Origin: a virus
Reading direction: 5' to 3' (one strand)
IMG/VR virus record: IMGVR_UViG_3300017706_001313
Location: 1-29,274 of that record
DNA length: 29,274 nucleotides
The notes beneath the pieces were generated by a model that searched no databases, was not told the origin of the DNA, and saw nothing but the letters and a program-made list of their open reading frames with translations. A program made the position numbers and the translations under genes. Positions within the stretch are counted from its first letter, which is position 1. Each line of letters opens with the position of its first letter. Shown here one piece after another: positions 8,277-17,812 of this stretch.

Positions 8277-10856
8277 TTATAAATTTAAATGTTGCATCAT
8301 CCAAATGTCAGATACTGATAGATCTTTTCTCCATTTGCTGTGCAGTTCCATCTTATCTTTACGAGTATATCTTATTGATTTATCTCGTTTCAGATCAGGT
8401 TCCCATGAATTTATAAAATTCATCTCTTGAACTTTTTCATTAGTAGATAAAGCTTCTAATTCATTTTCACCCACATATACAACTGCATTATATTGGTCAG
8501 TAAGATTCTGATATTGATTGTACTTACTGTTCCAAATTTGAATAGATCTTACATCCGAACTTCCTTGAGACATAACCATAGGGTTTAACCTTAAAATCTT
8601 TTTACCAGATATGTTCCCTGTAGTTAAGAATTTAAATCTATCTTCAGGAGAAACATACTCTTTTAATTTTTCGATTACGTCGTCATAGGATCTTTTGACC
8701 ATAAGAAATGCAGTTGTTTCTTCTGAGGGATGAATTTCCAAATTTTTATCGTAAGTGGATAACAGATCCACTATATCTACTCCTTTAGATTCTATGAGAT
8801 TAAGTGCATTATAAAATCTAACATCAGCATGCTCTTCTTTTGTAAGTCGGCCATTATTTAAGAAATCTAAATAATTCCAAGGAGCACCAATGTAACTTTG
8901 ATCATTAGTTTTATTCCAGATAACTTGTGATTCACCAAAAGAATCTCTAACTACTGTCATATCTTGAGCCAAAATTTTATCCACAACTCTTGAAACCTCT
9001 TCAGGTCTGGAAGTTGGATTAGCTAAGATATGTTGAGCAGCTACACCTCTGACATATGATTGTAAAAACAGACTGGTAGATCTTAAACCACCTTCATCAG
9101 CAGCATCTGTAACTTGCTTAGCAAAACTGTAGCTTGTCTCATAATTAAAAATATCACGAATAGATTCAGAAAATAAACTAGACTTACCTGACCAAAGAGG
9201 TCCTAACAACTTTTTAAGACCGCTTTCTGAACTTGTTTCCATACCTAATTTAAGTCTATCAACCAATATTGTTGGATCAGCTACAGACCTACGCTGAGCC
9301 TCAGCAACTAACCCTACAAATTGAAAGTCCTCATTATCTAACCCTTGAGCATAAGATGCAAAATCTGTCATCTTATCGGGACCCCAAAAATTAGTAAACA
9401 TGTTTGACACCTTAATTATATCTTCAGCTGTGGAATCTTCTGTTATCATTTGGTTAATTAAATGAGAACCTTCAAATACAGTTCGATCTTTACCTACAGG
9501 TGTAGGGCTTTGCTTATACGTTTCATCTAACCAACCCTCTCGAACAAATACTAGATCTGAGAGTAGTAATTTTGCTTGCTGGGGTGCTGATTTAAGTATA
9601 TCAGGTTGCTCAGTTAGTATCTGACCCCAATCTCCAAATTTAGCTTGGTTTTCATTAGCTTTTTCACCTACCTTTTGAACGTAATTTGCAAGCTTAGTAA
9701 GTTGGCTACTATCAAAAGAACCTTTATTGTAGAAACCTTTTAATAGTTCAGAATCATTAAAATACTCAATAGGTGATGACTCTGGGTTATTACGTATCCA
9801 AGAAATCATTTCAGAAATTATATCTGGAGCACCTAATTTACTAAACAGATGAACAAAGCGAGCTTTAGGTTCATCTACATCTATTAACTGAGCAGATAAA
9901 TTTGATAAATTATTCCTATATTCTGAAGTAGGTGTAGAGCCATTAGACATCATGTTAGCTGCTTCATGATATTTACTATTCAATGCAGACACAGCAGCGG
10001 AATCAGGTTTCCCTATTTCCTTCTGCATTTTAAGCAGATTCTTAGTAGCATACTTTAAAGCATCTTCACCGTATAAATCTTTGTTCTCGTCTAATTGAGC
10101 AAACAAGGAATCAATGCTTGCTTTGGTATTATGGATATTACCTGAACGAGATTGACCCATGACAAACAGATCAATGAAATCTGTTAAATGTTTATCTCTA
10201 ATTTTTGCAGCTCCTTTATTTAACACAGGAGAACTTCCACCTTGCATTACAGGGCTTTCAACAGCTAATTTGTGAACTTCAACAAGATTTGAAAAATCTC
10301 CAGAGTGTATATCTTCACCTGTACCTAATTTAGAATTACTGTTTTTTATAATATCTGAAGCTGCTTCATGGTTGTTTGTAATTTCAGACAAACTCTGTCC
10401 CACAGCAATCTTTGACTGCAATTTTAAATCATACCCAGCGTGAGTGGATCTAAGGTTTCCTAGTATATTATCAGATGTATTGGGTTCTAATTCAGGGTCT
10501 TTATCCACAGCCCTGTAGTTAGATGAATTTGGATCCACAGAACCCAACCAATCATTAAGATTTTCTCTTAGTTCATTAACTTTGTCCCATTGGCCAAGTT
10601 CTACAGCCGTATCTATATCTGCAGTGTGTTTATCCAGTTCTTGATTCATCCTAGAAGCTACTCGCTTCCCTACAGATTTCTGTATCTGTGCTTTACGAGT
10701 CTTAAGTACATTGCCAATGTGGGCAGAAGAATCTGCAACAGTCTTTAATGATCTGGAAACAGCACCTAATCCACCATCAGAAGTTGGCATACCTACACCA
10801 TAAGATGCAGCAGATGCCATTTGAGTCTTTTGTGTCTGTGAAGATAATCTAATCAT
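8277..10856 (-). CDS. Internal virion protein (T7 gp15-like)
   Basis: 859 residues, between the gp14-like and gp16-like genes, with 14- and 9-base gaps, in the same order and at a similar length to T7 gp15 (747 residues). The protein is largely helical, with no signal peptide and no clear membrane segment. The N terminus is Ser/Ala-rich (TQMASAASYGVGMPTSDGG), followed by long amphipathic helices (about 40-170). No catalytic motif is visible. In T7 the homologue is ejected with the DNA and forms the periplasmic part of the DNA-translocating channel. Function is from position and architecture, not from a recognised motif. Confidence 0.78.
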   Translation of the reverse strand: MIRLSSQTQKTQMASAASYGVGMPTSDGGLGAVSRSLKTVADSSAHIGNVLKTRKAQIQKSVGKRVASRMNQELDKHTADIDTAVELGQWDKVNELRENLNDWLGSVDPNSSNYRAVDKDPELEPNTSDNILGNLRSTHAGYDLKLQSKIAVGQSLSEITNNHEAASDIIKNSNSKLGTGEDIHSGDFSNLVEVHKLAVESPVMQGGSSPVLNKGAAKIRDKHLTDFIDLFVMGQSRSGNIHNTKASIDSLFAQLDENKDLYGEDALKYATKNLLKMQKEIGKPDSAAVSALNSKYHEAANMMSNGSTPTSEYRNNLSNLSAQLIDVDEPKARFVHLFSKLGAPDIISEMISWIRNNPESSPIEYFNDSELLKGFYNKGSFDSSQLTKLANYVQKVGEKANENQAKFGDWGQILTEQPDILKSAPQQAKLLLSDLVFVREGWLDETYKQSPTPVGKDRTVFEGSHLINQMITEDSTAEDIIKVSNMFTNFWGPDKMTDFASYAQGLDNEDFQFVGLVAEAQRRSVADPTILVDRLKLGMETSSESGLKKLLGPLWSGKSSLFSESIRDIFNYETSYSFAKQVTDAADEGGLRSTSLFLQSYVRGVAAQHILANPTSRPEEVSRVVDKILAQDMTVVRDSFGESQVIWNKTNDQSYIGAPWNYLDFLNNGRLTKEEHADVRFYNALNLIESKGVDIVDLLSTYDKNLEIHPSEETTAFLMVKRSYDDVIEKLKEYVSPEDRFKFLTTGNISGKKILRLNPMVMSQGSSDVRSIQIWNSKYNQYQNLTDQYNAVVYVGENELEALSTNEKVQEMNFINSWEPDLKRDKSIRYTRKDKMELHSKWRKDLSVSDIWMMQHLNL

Positions 10857-10870
10857 TAATTAGTCTTAGG

Positions 10871-11488
10871 TTATTTAATTTGTGAGCCATAAGCACCAGC
10901 TTGAGCAAAGGAACCCATAGCAGAAGCAATACCCCCAATCTTAGTAGCTTTGGCCTGACCTCTTAGGCTGCTTGCCTGATAAGCCCCTTCTGATAATGTC
11001 AATGAACTTTGGTAGGCTCCTTCTTCTAACGATCTTTCTTTCTGTATACCTTGAAGGTATGCTTGAGACTTAAATTCATACGATCTTTGTTTAAATTGAG
11101 ACAAAGCATCCAATGTTTTTTCTTCTTCCAACATTAAATCGGATTTCAATGTATCAGAAAAAGAGTAGTTAAATACACCAGATTTGGCTCCTGCTGCTTC
11201 TTTCTGAGCAGACAATCTTCTTAGTTCATCATCTCGTTCCTGCAACATACGCTGCATTTGAGCGTTGTTATCTGCTTTATTAAACTGAGACACAGATTGC
11301 TGGTATGCAGCATCCTGAGATTGAGCTACAGCGTTATTAAATGCTATCTTAGAGTTAGCTTCCGCACGAAGCTCTGCAGCCGTAGCCTGTTGCTTCATCT
11401 GAGCAGCCTGTCTCTGGGCACCCATATAAGCAACTGCACCCGAAGCTGCTGCTGATACTGCTGATACAACTAGAGCTATTTCTCCCAT
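10871..11488 (-). CDS. Internal virion protein (T7 gp14-like)
   Basis: 205 residues; T7 gp14 has 196. A small-residue-rich hydrophobic N terminus (ALVVSAVSAAASGAVAYMGA, about 5-24) is followed by a long Gln/Ala-rich helix (QRQAAQMKQQATAAELRAEA and on to about 170). A Gly/Ala/Ser-rich C terminus (IGGIASAMGSFAQAGAYGS) follows. This is the usual layout of the small ejection protein that inserts in the outer membrane in T7-like phages. The neighbours agree: tail tubular protein B upstream, gp15- and gp16-like genes downstream. Its start shares a base with the stop of tail tubular protein B. Confidence 0.82.
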   Translation of the reverse strand: MGEIALVVSAVSAAASGAVAYMGAQRQAAQMKQQATAAELRAEANSKIAFNNAVAQSQDAAYQQSVSQFNKADNNAQMQRMLQERDDELRRLSAQKEAAGAKSGVFNYSFSDTLKSDLMLEEEKTLDALSQFKQRSYEFKSQAYLQGIQKERSLEEGAYQSSLTLSEGAYQASSLRGQAKATKIGGIASAMGSFAQAGAYGSQIK

Positions 11489-14400
11489 TAATTTACGCTT
11501 ATTTTGTAGTTAATTGACACAATATTCAAGGGATAAGGTTCTAACTGTCGTATGATAGGGTCATTGGATGTATTATAAACAGATGAAGTAAGTAGTTGTT
11601 TATCAGTAAAACCAGTATACAATGCTGGAGATTCACCCATAGTAGTAGAAGCACTCTCCATGCCTCTAAAACTATCAATGTTGTCTCCCAATTGAATATC
11701 ATACCCCATACTTTTGTACAAGTATAATTTTATTTCAGCAACTCTAATATCCTCACCGTATATAGTTCCGCCAAAACCCTCGTAAGCCAGTGGTAAAGGT
11801 TGAATCTCTCCTGTGTATTTAATACCTATCAAAGCATATTTATTGCAGGATATGCCATCAGGAAGTTGAACAAAATTATTAACAACATCTAGTTCACCTA
11901 AATAAACACCATCAATAATAGTATCTAGTTTAGATAACCCTTGTAAGTGTGTTGGTACAGGAATTGTTTCTTGTGCCAAATAACCTAAAGAGGGGTAGCG
12001 AACACTGGAATCTAGGTAACTTAGATTTGGCTTAAAATTATCTGATTCAGTGTCGGTAAATACTTCAGACAAAGCTTCCATGGTTCTGACACCATTACGT
12101 TCAACTACAACAAATAGTTGATCTTCCTTATTTACAGGACTGGACTTAGGGAGAACCACTAAATCTGTAAATACTCCATTAGGTGTTGAGTGAGTTGACC
12201 AAGCATAGTAATCATCCTCTTGTCTATATGTAAGAGAAAATAGTTCACCTGAATCACTGATCAACCAAATAACTGATCTTGGGGATTGCTGGTATGTAAA
12301 AGCTTTAATACCTGAATCTAAGAATAAGTCTGGAACAAGCTTAGTTGTTGTCTTAGTAACAAATCGCTGTTGTTGCAGTTCGTATACAAATTCTGAAAAA
12401 ATACGTCCACTACTGTTTGTAAAGAACATAGAAGGACCTATTCTTGAAGCTGGAATAATACTACCAATAGCGGTTTCTTCATTTATTCGTATATTTGTAG
12501 ATGTGACAGCAGCCTGCAGCTCATTTGGTCTAATTTGCCACTCACCAGCCTCAGTACCGATTAGCAATGAGGTACTGGACAAAAACCACCGAATGACGGA
12601 ACTGGATGATCCCAATGGATAGGTGATACCTGTGGTATCTAAAACAGTACCATCAGATTCAATAGTTCTAAAATCAGTAGAATCATTTATCTTACTAAAC
12701 CAAACCATGTTTGGCTGGGCATTTGATCCACCATAAACTTGTCGTCTTTCATAGAAAGATACAGCCCAAGGATAGTTATTATCGTACCAAGCCCCTAGTC
12801 TTATTTCAGAAACAGAACCACCGTTTTGCATCCCATAGATGTCCCCTGTCTGTTCATTAGGTATGGTTGATAGTACATTACAAACAGCTTCCTTATCTGA
12901 AATAATATCTCTTAGTTGTAATGTAACCCAATCAGTAGCTAACTTGGCCATTAAGAACCTGTCAGTATCCCTACCAAGCTCGAACAAAGCTTTGTTACTT
13001 GTTACTCTAACAGTATGTGTAGCTTGTTCATCTGGATCAGATATTAAATCAAAAAGTGATATAGTTCCTGTAGTTGACCTAATTTCAGCACTTTCATCTA
13101 CAGTTAGCCATTCATTACTTTCAATAACATCGAACTGAACATTAGAAGATAGATTACCAATAATTATATTGCCAGCATCACTTGCATTAGAGAAATTAAC
13201 AAACTGCAGAGCTGAGTAAGCACTAAATCTAGTTGCTGTACTGTTGCGGAGTACTTCTGCAGATAGGTTCCTAGAGTTGTCTCTATCAGATTTGCTACCA
13301 TACCATCTAAAGCCTTTGTCTGTACCTGTTAGACTACCCCAATCAAGTATCTGATACACATCTCCTGATCGGTAATTTACAGCGTGACAAGCTTGTTCGT
13401 GACCCACTAAATATTCTGTTGGGTGATCTTCAAGTCCTTTTAACTTGTCGATACGTACCCATCTTGTAACACCATCAGCCCCTGTGTGACTGTCAGGTCC
13501 TGCAGGACATACTTTATCAAAGTGGTTGTTTGCCGAGCATCTTACCCAAGCTCCTACGTGATCACTCTGCCATAAAACTGTGTCTGATCGGACATCTAAT
13601 TTTCCTGACTTAACACCATTAGGGTTCCTTCGTACAGAGTATTCAGCCCAAGTAGTACCACCGTAAATAGGTGCCAATTTAGTTGTCTTATCTTCAATAT
13701 TAAGAACTCTGTCTACAGGGTCTACATAACAAGATGTACCTGTGGGATTCTCTGGAGCAGAAACACCACCATTGTTAGGTGTGGTTGTAAGTACTCTAGC
13801 AAAAGCCCACTGGTTATTAATATTGTATTCCACATATTTTGCACCACTTACTGTGTGCATATTATTAATAACAGATGTACTCCAAGAAAAATCAGAGGAG
13901 TTAGTAGACACTAACTTAACAACTTCTTTTTCTTCGGATAACTGAAGTTTATAAGCCCCTGTTAAACTTTCTTCATAGGGTTGCGATAAAAAATTTACCA
14001 AACCAAATGACCAAGCATCAGGTTGTTTTACATTATTTGAAGTTGCTTGTAATGCAAATCCATCACTACTTAGTAGTATAAAGTTACCGCTATCTTGTAA
14101 GGTAACTGAGGTATATACCACATTACTGTTTAATTGATATGGCGGATAGTTTCCGTGAGTAAATACTATCTGATCAATTGACGTGTGATACCTTACATCG
14201 TTAATCTCATTGTCTTGATAAGGTGAGTTAGTAAGCTCAATAACCAATGAACCTTCTGGATCATATACAGAAAGTTTTCCTGAAGATAAAATAACAACAT
14301 ACCTGTTAGTGTCTCCAACCTGAAATGGTATTAATTTAAGTGTACCTGTAGGTAAACCAGTTAAGAACTTGAAACCTTCCCTGAAAGATACAGGACCTTG

Positions 14401-14529
14401 AATAGTGGGTAGAAAGTTTCTTGATTTTTGTAAACCACTCCTGTATTTATCTAAGTCAATTCGACCCCTAAGTAACGGGCTCAAAAGACCCGCACTCATG
14501 TCTGTAGCTATTGCCTTAAATTGAGCCAT
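11488..14529 (-). CDS. Tail tubular protein B (tail nozzle)
   Basis: 1013 residues, longer than T7 gp12 (794). The N terminus (AIATDMSAGLLSPLLRGRID, then KYRSGLQKSRNFLPTIQGPV and FREGFKFL) is the signature of nozzle proteins: G-x-L-S-P-x-x-x-G-R-x-D, K-Y, N, and G-P-x-x-x-R. The remainder is strand-rich, as expected for the beta-propeller nozzle, with FYERRQVYGGSNAQPNMVWF and FLSSTSLLIGTEAGEWQI as further typical stretches (around residues 600-680). An insertion around 250-430 (Trp- and Cys-containing) accounts for the extra length and may be a decorating domain. It overlaps the tail tubular A gene by 14 bases. In the virion it forms the lower tail that seals the DNA channel. Confidence 0.92.
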   Translation of the reverse strand: MAQFKAIATDMSAGLLSPLLRGRIDLDKYRSGLQKSRNFLPTIQGPVSFREGFKFLTGLPTGTLKLIPFQVGDTNRYVVILSSGKLSVYDPEGSLVIELTNSPYQDNEINDVRYHTSIDQIVFTHGNYPPYQLNSNVVYTSVTLQDSGNFILLSSDGFALQATSNNVKQPDAWSFGLVNFLSQPYEESLTGAYKLQLSEEKEVVKLVSTNSSDFSWSTSVINNMHTVSGAKYVEYNINNQWAFARVLTTTPNNGGVSAPENPTGTSCYVDPVDRVLNIEDKTTKLAPIYGGTTWAEYSVRRNPNGVKSGKLDVRSDTVLWQSDHVGAWVRCSANNHFDKVCPAGPDSHTGADGVTRWVRIDKLKGLEDHPTEYLVGHEQACHAVNYRSGDVYQILDWGSLTGTDKGFRWYGSKSDRDNSRNLSAEVLRNSTATRFSAYSALQFVNFSNASDAGNIIIGNLSSNVQFDVIESNEWLTVDESAEIRSTTGTISLFDLISDPDEQATHTVRVTSNKALFELGRDTDRFLMAKLATDWVTLQLRDIISDKEAVCNVLSTIPNEQTGDIYGMQNGGSVSEIRLGAWYDNNYPWAVSFYERRQVYGGSNAQPNMVWFSKINDSTDFRTIESDGTVLDTTGITYPLGSSSSVIRWFLSSTSLLIGTEAGEWQIRPNELQAAVTSTNIRINEETAIGSIIPASRIGPSMFFTNSSGRIFSEFVYELQQQRFVTKTTTKLVPDLFLDSGIKAFTYQQSPRSVIWLISDSGELFSLTYRQEDDYYAWSTHSTPNGVFTDLVVLPKSSPVNKEDQLFVVVERNGVRTMEALSEVFTDTESDNFKPNLSYLDSSVRYPSLGYLAQETIPVPTHLQGLSKLDTIIDGVYLGELDVVNNFVQLPDGISCNKYALIGIKYTGEIQPLPLAYEGFGGTIYGEDIRVAEIKLYLYKSMGYDIQLGDNIDSFRGMESASTTMGESPALYTGFTDKQLLTSSVYNTSNDPIIRQLEPYPLNIVSINYKISVN

Positions 14530-15127
14530 ATCCGTTGTGTGCCCTTAAAAATTCAGAAGTGCTTTCCGTCATGTATTTTTGAAGGGGTTTTTGTCTTGCA
14601 TCTTTAGCACTGGCAGATGACAGTTCTACTTGATACCTTGCGTCTAAAACTTCTTTAAGATCCTCGTTTTCAGTGAGCCTAAAACACAAAGACTTTGCAA
14701 GATGCAAAGAAATTAGCGAAGCGATTGTGTGGGATATATTTGTTAATTCCACATCAAAAGAAACATAGTTAACAACCAGTTTCTTCATATTACTGTGAAT
14801 CAGTGTTCCCGACAATCCATAATCAGGTACCAGATCAAAAGCTTCATCTAAAACTTTAAGAATATGATCCACATCACTAGGTAATTCAAAAGTGTATGTG
14901 TAGTTCCCAGTTATATCAGTATCTTCTGCGGATGGACTGAGTACAAAAGACTTAGTTGAGTATGACCAATTCTTGCTCGTAAGAACAGATCTTATAGACC
15001 AATCAATTGATTCTGAAACAATGTTAGCTACTACTTCATTAGATTCAAGAGATTGTATGGCATTAACTTTAAGCTCTCTTAGTGCCTGATTCGCAATCTC
15101 TAATTTAGTAATCATATTTACATACAA
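14516..15127 (-). CDS. Tail tubular protein A (adaptor)
   Basis: 203 residues; T7 gp11 has 196. ITKLEIANQALRELKVNAIQ, followed by IVSESIDWSIRSVLTSKNWS and a strand block ending LPSDVDHILKVLD, is the usual order for the adaptor that joins portal to nozzle. The first Met gives MYVNMITKLEIANQ; the second Met (residue 5) is an equally likely start, since homologues begin near M-x-x-K-L-E-I-x-N. A G-run from the terminator hairpin upstream (GTGGGGGC) lies about 8 bases before the first ATG and could serve as ribosome site. Confidence 0.9.
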   Translation of the reverse strand: MYVNMITKLEIANQALRELKVNAIQSLESNEVVANIVSESIDWSIRSVLTSKNWSYSTKSFVLSPSAEDTDITGNYTYTFELPSDVDHILKVLDEAFDLVPDYGLSGTLIHSNMKKLVVNYVSFDVELTNISHTIASLISLHLAKSLCFRLTENEDLKEVLDARYQVELSSASAKDARQKPLQKYMTESTSEFLRAHNGYGSI

Positions 15128-15128
15128 A

Positions 15129-15168
15129 TGCCCCCACCCCTAAACAGCAAGAAAAAAGAGTGGGGGCA
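15129..15168 (-). terminator. Intrinsic-terminator-like hairpin between head and tail genes
   Basis: TGCCCCCAC (15129-15137) pairs perfectly with GTGGGGGCA (15160-15168). Read leftward, the hairpin is followed by TTTGTATG, a weak U-tract, and its loop holds TCTTTTTT. It lies in a 61-base gap between the decoration gene and tail tubular protein A, so it probably lowers transcription from the abundant head genes into the tail genes. The 3' arm lies immediately before the tail tubular A start. Confidence 0.7.
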
Positions 15169-15188
15169 CTATATCAACGATGCAACGT

Positions 15189-15626
15189 CTAAGTATTGTC
15201 TACGTAGAGAACATAACCAATTAGCTTATCACCAGAAGCAAGGGAACCTACTCCAGTGGTGGCAAATAAGGTTGTTTTCTCACTAGTAGTAACCATTGCT
15301 GGAGAAAACTCCGTGGCTGCGGTTACGCCGTCCAAGAACACGTCCTTGTTGTCATCTACAGGTGTTTTTGTAGCCGTGTAACCCAGATCTGCAGTGGCTG
15401 AATTAGATAGACTAATTTCAGTTACAGCCCCACCAACAAAGACAGTGGTGGGTCCGAACTCTAGTAGTTCAATCTGGGAACCAGACGACACAGCACCTGT
15501 GGCAGTATAATCAAACTTACAAATACGGACACGACCACCAACATCATTGTTGTTATTCAAGATGGGACGATCTAGCCGAATATTTGCTAGTTGTGTCGAA
15601 GCGACATCAAATGTAATAGCACTCAT
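15189..15626 (-). CDS. Probable head decoration protein
   Basis: 145 residues, directly downstream of the major capsid gene with a 19-base gap and a good ribosome site (AAAGGA before AATAATATG). The protein is almost entirely strand and turn: DVGGRVRICKFDYTATGAVS, IELLEFGPTTVFVGGAV, then DNKDVFLDGV and a closing SGDKLIGYVLYVDNT. Thr, Ser and Val are abundant. It contains no catalytic motif or membrane segment. Position after the major capsid protein, small size and beta content fit a capsid-surface decoration protein. Family membership is inferred, not recognised from a named signature. Confidence 0.65.
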   Translation of the reverse strand: MSAITFDVASTQLANIRLDRPILNNNNDVGGRVRICKFDYTATGAVSSGSQIELLEFGPTTVFVGGAVTEISLSNSATADLGYTATKTPVDDNKDVFLDGVTAATEFSPAMVTTSEKTTLFATTGVGSLASGDKLIGYVLYVDNT

Positions 15627-15645
15627 ATTATTTTCCTTTCGTTAA

Positions 15646-16671
15646 TTAAGCTTCAAGGCAGCGAATTTCACCAGCGATCTCACCCCACATACGGCTTCCG
15701 CCAATGCTTTGCTTGAATAAGATATAAGGGATGTTCTTCTTACTTGAATCATTAAAGAAATCAGAAACAAGATCTTGTCCGATAGATAACTTAAATGCAC
15801 GAGGCAAGAAAGCCATACAACGTCGCTCATCACCACCAGAACCTTGAGACAAGGCTAGTCGCTCACAGTGAATGAATCGGAATCCGTGGAAGTTACTAAT
15901 AGTTCCGTCTGCTAGTGCTTTCTTGTAAGCATAGTCGGAATTTACAACTTCATCAATATCCATTAGGTCACGAATCTGACGAGCAGTAATAACCAAAGGA
16001 ATAACATCCGATTCATCAATAGACTCAATACGAAGCATTGTTTCACGCAAGCCTTTAAGTTTTTCAAGTGTTAGTCCAGAAGCTGTACCTGATGTTCCAT
16101 CATAATTAGCTCCAACAGACACACCTTCAGAAGCTGCACCAGTTAGAGTGTATTGACCTCCAGTTTTGATTGGATTAGACGAACCTTTACTGTTTGCTCC
16201 TACTCGAATCTTAATGTCATTCTCGTCATCAGGGGTACGAGTGTAGCTTACCATGTCAGTACCTTCTTTACCCGTACGAGCATCAGCAAAATACTTTTCA
16301 ATGATGAAATCATCACGTTTCCGCTTACCAGATTTCAACAAAGCTTGGCTGTACGAATTAGATGGATCTTGCACGATCACCATCTTATCCTTGGGATCTA
16401 CGATGTGCTTACCTAATTCAAAATGACGAAGCGAGATATGACGAGCATCGTGTGGGATATCCGATGTAGGATTATCTCCAAAACGAGTTACGTCTTCTTT
16501 CATTTCCTCAGCTTCACCAATTCGTTGGTAAACATCTGTTTCACTGCTTTGCGATGTGCGATCTACGAGAGGATCTAAGATAGACTCACTTTGTTGGTAA
16601 GCCTGATCAAAACCCTCGATAAATTGTTTTTTCTCTGCTACCGTAATAGCATTGGGTCCTTCTTGAAACAT
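15646..16671 (-). CDS. Major capsid protein
   Basis: 341 residues, between scaffold and decoration genes, the usual place of the major head protein. The N terminus is helical (AITVAEKKQFIEGFDQAYQQ), as is the N-arm of HK97-fold capsid proteins. The central part includes RDDFIIEKYFADARTGKEGT, a Gly-rich loop (about 175-205), and LVITARQIRDLMDIDEVVNS (about 232-251). The C-terminal half, FHGFRFIHCERL to IPYILFKQSIGGSRMWGEI, reads as the A-domain end. Length is in the range of podovirus capsid proteins. The leader is AT-rich (ATAAAATATT before ATG) with no Shine-Dalgarno. Confidence 0.85.
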   Translation of the reverse strand: MFQEGPNAITVAEKKQFIEGFDQAYQQSESILDPLVDRTSQSSETDVYQRIGEAEEMKEDVTRFGDNPTSDIPHDARHISLRHFELGKHIVDPKDKMVIVQDPSNSYSQALLKSGKRKRDDFIIEKYFADARTGKEGTDMVSYTRTPDDENDIKIRVGANSKGSSNPIKTGGQYTLTGAASEGVSVGANYDGTSGTASGLTLEKLKGLRETMLRIESIDESDVIPLVITARQIRDLMDIDEVVNSDYAYKKALADGTISNFHGFRFIHCERLALSQGSGGDERRCMAFLPRAFKLSIGQDLVSDFFNDSSKKNIPYILFKQSIGGSRMWGEIAGEIRCLEA

Positions 16672-16837
16672 AATATTTTATAATTTGAGTTAGTGTATTT
16701 AACGGATTGGTTTGATAAGCTATCCTTTCGGACTCATCTTGTAGTACGATACCAGCGGCCTTCCGAAGCTGTACACGGACCCAAAAAAGGCTACCCGATA
16801 GTCTATGACTACAGGGTAACCTTGAATTTGTCAAACT
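16672..16837 (-). promoter_or_regulatory. Structured leader of the major capsid gene
   Basis: A 166-base gap, the longest inside the late cluster. It holds CCCGATAGTC-TAT-GACTACAGGG (an 8-bp hairpin with a small internal loop, about 16794-16816) and a TTCGG/CCGAA pair further left (about 16726 and 16761). A perfect TTGACA on the minus strand lies at 16834-16829, but no convincing -10 element stands 16-18 bases downstream. It probably carries mRNA structure or a promoter for high capsid expression; which is not decided by the sequence. Confidence 0.4.
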
Positions 16838-17812
16838 TTAAGAATCTCCGTTGTAAATTCCTTGATACAGTTCTGTACGTTGATTTAAGATACGCTGTCG
16901 TTTGGCTTTGTCTGCAGCATTCATCTTGGCCAATCCATTTTGGTCTACCATAATCAAATCTCGGTACTTAGTATCTAGGTCCTTAATTTGAGATTTCATT
17001 GAAGCAACGGAATTATCCGAGAAAGTAGAACCACCTACTCCTGTGTCTGGCAATCCTAGATCTTTAACACTAGGGGCAATTAAATTAAATAACTTCATTA
17101 CCGCAGGATGATTTGCAACGATAGGACTCCACTCAACCAGTTCATTCAATTCAGGGATCTGTTTTGAAATAACTTCAAATGCTTCGTTTGCAGACTTGTG
17201 ATTGCTAGCGTATTCCATACCCCACTCCTGCTGCAAAGCATTGTTTTGAGCCTGAACGGATTCATTAATCTGTTGAGATAATTGTGCCTCAGCTTTTACA
17301 CTGTGCTCTGCCCAGATTTCTTGAAGCTTGCCGTAGTCTCGTTGATGCAAGTTTAAATTAAAGGCTACTTCTTTTAAATCTGCCGATGTGGATTCATCAA
17401 AAGTAAATTCTTTTGACTCTTGATCCTCTAAAAACACAGATACAGATTCCTTACCTGCATAGGCTTCCGCCGATTCTGGTTTGATATGAGTATGAAATTC
17501 ATCCCACTCAGAGTCTGACCAATCTTCTTGTGGAGCTTGCAATCGTTTGCGACCCAAAGCTGATTGAGCATTGATGGCCTGCTCAGCCAAAGACTTCAGA
17601 GACTTGGTGTTCTTAAAGAACTCTCGCTCCCGTTGATCTTCAGGTAATGTATTAACAAATGTCTTATACATGTCCTCTGATTCAAAATCATAACTAGGTG
17701 CTTCGGAGGCTGGTGCTTCGGAGATTCCAGCACCTCCACCAATACCTCCGCCTCCAGCTGCTGATAGTGCACCTTCTTCTTCTCGTAATAGTTCTTGAAT
17801 TATCTTATTCAT
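16838..17812 (-). CDS. Scaffold (capsid assembly) protein
   Basis: 324 residues, acidic and helical, directly upstream of the major capsid protein. After a Gly-rich N-terminal stretch (SAAGGGGIGGGAGISEAPAS) comes the block YKTFVNTLPEDQREREFFKN...LAEQAINAQSALGRK, which is widely shared by T7-like and N4-like scaffolds (about 50-93). The C terminus is a charged helix (KYRDLIMVDQNGLAKMNAAD to LYQGIYNGDS), which in such proteins contacts the capsid protein. It directs head assembly and leaves the mature head. It overlaps the Bbp19-like gene by 8 bases. Confidence 0.88.
   Translation of the reverse strand: MNKIIQELLREEEGALSAAGGGGIGGGAGISEAPASEAPSYDFESEDMYKTFVNTLPEDQREREFFKNTKSLKSLAEQAINAQSALGRKRLQAPQEDWSDSEWDEFHTHIKPESAEAYAGKESVSVFLEDQESKEFTFDESTSADLKEVAFNLNLHQRDYGKLQEIWAEHSVKAEAQLSQQINESVQAQNNALQQEWGMEYASNHKSANEAFEVISKQIPELNELVEWSPIVANHPAVMKLFNLIAPSVKDLGLPDTGVGGSTFSDNSVASMKSQIKDLDTKYRDLIMVDQNGLAKMNAADKAKRQRILNQRTELYQGIYNGDS

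Noticed and set aside
16812-16821. CAGGGTAACC in the capsid leader, shared with the array element
   Set aside because: Only ten bases match and the flanks differ; chance is sufficient.
16829-16834. TTGACA as the -35 of a capsid promoter
   Set aside because: No acceptable -10 hexamer lies 16-18 bases away, so it is mentioned only as part of the leader.
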